Origin: Paracentrotus lividus | Taxonomy: Eukaryota > Echinodermata > Echinoidea > Camarodonta > Echinidae | Length of the DNA stretch: 64,000 bases | Reading direction: 5' to 3' | NCBI GenBank assembly: GCA_940671915.1 | Contig: CALNVZ010002100.1 | Span: 14,911,163-14,975,162 of the forward strand | In this document: one piece after another, positions 62,150 through 64,000 of the stretch | Layout of the letters: every line of letters begins with the position of its first letter | Numbering within the stretch: the first letter of the stretch is position 1 | The notes under the pieces: generated by a model | The model's database searches: none | What the model was told of the DNA's origin: nothing | The model's input: only the letters and a program-made list of their open reading frames with translations | Program-made: the position numbers and the translations under genes

Positions 62150-63947
62150 CTGGATTGTGAAAATGAGAAAGTGAATAATAAAAGGGATAAATGAATACTG
62201 GAGTATAGGATTACTCATTGTTTACTTCTGAATTATCAGTCAACATGTTGTTCACATGTTTATACTATTTTCTGTGTCAAAACTCTTTTTTGCCTTTTAA
62301 TTCTTACGTATGCAAGAGATAAAAACTAAGCAGGTCATTTTCACAACCTTTAAACAATGATGTTAGAGTGCCAGAGAATTATCCGACATAGCAACAACCA
62401 ATGTATACAAACTGGATTCAAAATATTGTAGTTCATTCTTTAATTGCAAGTTGTTTGAATATCTCATTACTATATCCTGATGAAAGAAACACCCTTAAAT
62501 ATATAATATCTATTAAAGTGAACCGCTTAATTAGAAAAGATTCTAGCCGGGAGAAGATACATGGATCGATATTTCTACTTCACTACAGAGAGAAACGGAG
62601 AGAGGAGGAGAGAGAGAGAAAGAGAGAGACAGAGAGACAGAGACAGAGAGACAGAGAGACAGAGACAGAGACAGAGGGAGAGAAAAGAAGATTATTGAAA
62701 AAATCAGGTCATGATTCTATATACCTTAGTAATAAAAGGTACGATGGTATGTGTTTCTTTTCTTAGATACAATCATAAGAGATCAATCGGGATGAGAAAA
62801 TGATACGATGATATTGGCGCCGTGTTCGTTTTCCGGGACTCGCATGAAGGAAGTTTCAAACTTATTCGATGGCGCTAGTTGCACGCATCATATTCATGAG
62901 TGAAAGCATCCAAAGAAAAGAAAGAAAGAAGAAGAAGGTGAAACAGATGTAGGGCAATGCTCCAACTCACACCACAAGGCCGACACCAAATCGACAGTAA
63001 CCAATCAGAATTCTTCTTGTATAAACTTGTTGCATAAATGTCCCACCGTGAACCAATTAGAATGGTAGTTTCAGATATTTGCAATTGATCGTAACTCTTT
63101 ATATTACAGGGCACTGATCATCGACTGCATGGCCAATACTTTTTAAATGAATGGTCAAATTGACCCCTTTCTGGATACGAATAAACGCAGCATCTATTAA
63201 AATGCAAACAAAGGTTTCATTTAATTCGGATGATAATTTTAAAGCATTAAAACTCCTTATTAGTCGTATTGCATTATTCAGTCGTACCTATTTTCTCCTA
63301 ATACAATACATGCATTGCATTTTCTTTTTAATTCACAGCTCATAAAGATAATAAGCCTATTCAAGACTTTAAAACATGCACGCGTGTTCTATATTCACGT
63401 AAAATAAGAAACCAAGTGTTCCAGTTATTCATCTTCATTATTCACTTACAAGACAAAATAGACGGTATTTTGGTCAAAAGATCATTCCCAAACTACGTTT
63501 TAAGAACTAGATTTCATATAGCCGATGGTCCTATTGCAAAATTGATTGAGGTCTCATGCATATTCCATCCATAAAGGTTAATTGGCCACGACGACAATAC
63601 TTGCTCAGAACTTGCCCGACATAACACGAACTAATGGATTTTAACCTACATTCTGAATACGACTCCTCATGACAGATGACAGGAATAGTCAATGAGAATC
63701 AGGACAGGAATAGTAAATAGAATGGAATCACCTTTTATTATAATTGCAAGGTGGTGGCGAAGAGTAATACGTGCGCGATTATGGTAAATGACAGATCACT
63801 CTGTGAATTTTCAAAAACCATTAAAGGTATTAATGCATTTGCTTTAGAACAGCAATACGAAAGTTTCTTCTTACTCTTAACAGATGATATAAAAGTTATT
63901 TCTCGGTTATTTATTTTATGATATACCTACAGACTTTTCCGACTTAC
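62150..63947 (-). other. Intron between the last two visible extracellular exons
   Basis: A 1.8-kb intron. The only repeat seen is a GA/CAGA microsatellite at 62588-62690. The small open frames in this stretch have no recognisable domain. Confidence 0.6.
62588..62690. repeat. GA/CAGA microsatellite
   Basis: GA repeats passing into (AGAGACAG)n. Confidence 0.9.
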
Positions 63948-64000
63948 CGCATTGTTACCGAAAGCTTTCAATTGTATATAGTGACCACGGAAAACTATAA
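63948..64000 (-). CDS. Guanylate cyclase receptor exon, end of extracellular ligand-binding domain (cut by window edge)
   Basis: The minus strand is open from the window edge to a GTAAGT donor at 63947-63942 and reads ...FRGHYIQLKAFGNNA in phase 0. The next exon also begins in phase 0 with VVGIYYG. The joined text (aromatic/FG turn, then VVGxYxG) fits the last beta strands of an ANF-receptor domain just before the membrane-proximal segment. Only 53 bases are visible, so identification rests on position, donor quality and phase match with the much clearer exon at 62011-62149. The acceptor side is outside the window. Confidence 0.6.

Larger units (their letters stand above)
1..64000 (-). other. 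Receptor-type guanylate cyclase gene, partial, spans the window
   Basis: Seven minus-strand segments spell consecutive parts of a membrane guanylate cyclase (natriuretic-peptide-receptor/sperm-peptide-receptor family): end of the extracellular domain, membrane-proximal CGF segment, one transmembrane helix, juxtamembrane WRIRWEDI, then kinase-homology pieces MTEYCPKSLQ, DILEND and [12 protein letters not shown]. They lie in colinear order from high to low coordinate. Junction phases agree: 0 between the first two exons, 1, then 2, and 0 at each of the two 3'-most junctions. In this family a peptide binds outside the cell and the pseudokinase domain gates an intracellular cyclase that makes cGMP from GTP. 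The ligand-binding domain and signal peptide lie beyond 64000; the rest of the kinase-homology domain, the coiled-coil and the cyclase lie before 1. The first part of the kinase-homology domain is unaccounted for. Frame damage in two exons leaves open whether the locus is functional or carries assembly errors. Ligand and subfamily cannot be told. Confidence 0.88.

Overview
This is a eukaryotic, AT-rich, intron-dominated window with two runs of N (100 and 25 bases), many (GA)n microsatellites and many short inverted-repeat transposons. The only protein-coding gene I can support is a receptor-type (membrane) guanylate cyclase on the minus strand. It runs off both ends of the window. The family, the intron density and the repeat texture suggest a marine deuterostome invertebrate, most likely an echinoderm; the organism itself is inferred, not shown.

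Gene, read from the right edge leftwards (minus strand): end of the extracellular ligand-binding domain (63948-64000, continuing outside), juxtamembrane extracellular exon with a PPDTPKCGF motif (62011-62149), transmembrane exon (57312-57390), cytoplasmic exon with the WRIRWEDI motif (48924-49044), kinase-homology exon with MTEYCPKSLQ (about 15100-15166, damaged reading frame), DILEND exon (3699-3770), and the [19 protein letters not shown] exon (118-289, one base short). Splice phases fit across every junction that can be tested. The dimerisation and cyclase domains lie beyond the left edge, and the signal peptide and most of the ligand-binding domain beyond the right edge. The exon for the first part of the kinase-homology domain was not found in its expected place (15.2-48.9 kb). 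A well-formed exon-like piece at 12611-12695 resembles it but lies on the wrong side of the 15.1-kb exon.

Assembly quality: 41531-47011 is a deletion-rich second copy of 34339-41505, separated from it by the 25-N gap. This looks like an unmerged, poorly corrected long-read segment, not biology. Small indels in the 0.2-kb and 15.1-kb exons, and a compressed second copy at about 12.78-12.89 kb, may have the same origin.

The introns hold a dense set of non-autonomous elements: a 2-kb foldback element of inverted arms built from five repeat units each (58777-60754); a TA-flanked element carrying two divergent tRNA-like heads (49416-49962, with a second diverged copy at 10794-11200 and an end fragment at 13228-13332); nested MITEs at 625-1064 and 56981-57291; several other terminal-inverted-repeat elements; one ordinary tRNA-derived SINE (61062-61250); and several old tandem duplications. 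I saw no rRNA, CRISPR array, functional tRNA gene or second protein gene.
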